Below are positions 13,359-13,771 of a DNA stretch of 13,771 bases, one piece after another. A program made the position numbers and the translations under genes. This DNA comes from Rhodospirillaceae bacterium UBA3470 (GTDB lineage: Bacteria; Pseudomonadota; Alphaproteobacteria; Rhodospirillales; Casp-alpha2): the NCBI GenBank assembly GCA_002378125.1, contig DFRF01000108.1, positions 1 to 13,771 on the forward strand, read 5' to 3'. The number at the start of each line of letters is the position of its first letter. Position 1 is the stretch's first letter. The notes under the pieces were generated by a model. The model was not told the DNA's origin and did not search any database. It saw nothing but the letters and a program-made list of their open reading frames with translations.

Positions 13359-13771
13359 TGCTCGCCCAAATCGACTGCCAGCTTCGAGACTGGTCGGATA
13401 CCCTCTACCAGTTTCGCATCCGATAAAAATTTCTCAAACCGAGCATAACGCCCTTCGTCCAGGGCCTCCGGACGAAGGGTAAGGCGCGGCAGGGTATCGC
13501 TCCAGGCCATCTGATTTAACTTGTCGCGTAATTCTTTCGAAGTCCCGGAGAAAACCTTCCAACTCTCTTCGGGGCGGTTGACGATGTATTGCGTGGCCAA
13601 CTCGGTGGCGCGCAGGAAACGGCGGATCTTCCCCTTGTCCATGAGCTTAGTATTGGCAATATAGATTAGCTCGTCATAGGTGGGCACGCCTTCCTCTTCG
13701 ACATAGAAGCACCGTCCCGGCACCTTCTCGATTTCCATCTGATTGAGCTCGAAATTGCGATAAGCGCCGAG
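13355..13771 (-). CDS. thiY: ThiY-like substrate-binding protein, NMT1/THI5 family (3' part only)
   Basis: The frame is open from the right edge, so only the last 138 residues are present; the signal peptide and first lobe are outside. The visible part begins LGAYRNFELNQMEIEKVPGR and continues CFYVEEEGVPTYDELIYIAN, a sequence pattern typical of ThiY proteins of alpha- and other proteobacteria. It then contains FLRATELATQYIVNRPEESW, a usual C-terminal block of this family. ThiY binds formyl-aminopyrimidine in the periplasm and delivers it to ThiX-ThiZ. It is the first gene of the operon seen here and its stop overlaps the tenA start by 4 bases. A TPP riboswitch, common upstream of such operons, would lie off the right edge if present. 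Confidence 0.88.
   Translation of the reverse strand, partial: LGAYRNFELNQMEIEKVPGRCFYVEEEGVPTYDELIYIANTKLMDKGKIRRFLRATELATQYIVNRPEESWKVFSGTSKELRDKLNQMAWSDTLPRLTLRPEALDEGRYARFEKFLSDAKLVEGIRPVSKLAVDLGEQ

Overview
The window looks like a chromosomal segment of an alphaproteobacterium with moderately high GC. Three things point there: an imuA-imuB mutagenesis cassette, a GTTC-N7-GTTC direct repeat of the alphaproteobacterial LexA (SOS box) type just upstream of imuA, and the general style of the protein families. The genus cannot be fixed from the sequence alone. No tRNA, rRNA, CRISPR array, insertion sequence or phage gene was seen.

Layout. (1) Positions 1-1220, minus strand: imuA and the 5' part of imuB, the SOS-induced translesion synthesis accessory genes; the rest of imuB (and probably dnaE2) lies off the left edge. 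(2) 1221-1280: a compact AT-rich divergent control region with the SOS box, then a small unknown ORF (1281-1523, plus) with a strong ribosome binding site. (3) 1524-1855: mostly non-functional sequence with a probable decayed small gene on the minus strand. (4) 1856-3178, minus: a DadA-type D-amino-acid dehydrogenase. (5) 3179-3306: divergent regulatory gap with two perfect inverted repeats. (6) 3307-6709, plus: bifunctional NAD(P)HX repair enzyme (nnr), malonyl-CoA decarboxylase, and a small membrane-anchored protein of unknown function. (7) 6859-10922, plus: an LVIVD-repeat beta-propeller, a Baeyer-Villiger monooxygenase and a hormone-sensitive-lipase-type esterase. (8) 10953-13771, minus, convergent with the previous block: a thiamine-pyrimidine salvage operon in the order thiY (partial), tenA, thiZ, a shortened tenA-like gene, thiX.

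How the genes work together. The thi operon is tightly packed: consecutive stops and starts overlap by 4 bases (ATGA, GTGA), 22 bases, and 4 bases (ATGA). ThiXYZ should import a formyl-aminopyrimidine thiamine breakdown product and TenA should convert the aminopyrimidine to HMP for thiamine synthesis. The second tenA-like ORF looks like a TenA that lost its middle in frame but kept its translational coupling. The Baeyer-Villiger monooxygenase and esterase form the two steps ketone to ester to acid plus alcohol, as in known ketone catabolic pairs; the adjacent LVIVD propeller is uncharacterised, and each of its first six blades begins with a histidine. It is the best candidate in the window for something not yet described. 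The imu region is a damage-inducible mutagenesis module, with an unusually long imuA/imuB overlap and a divergent small ORF that shares its SOS box.
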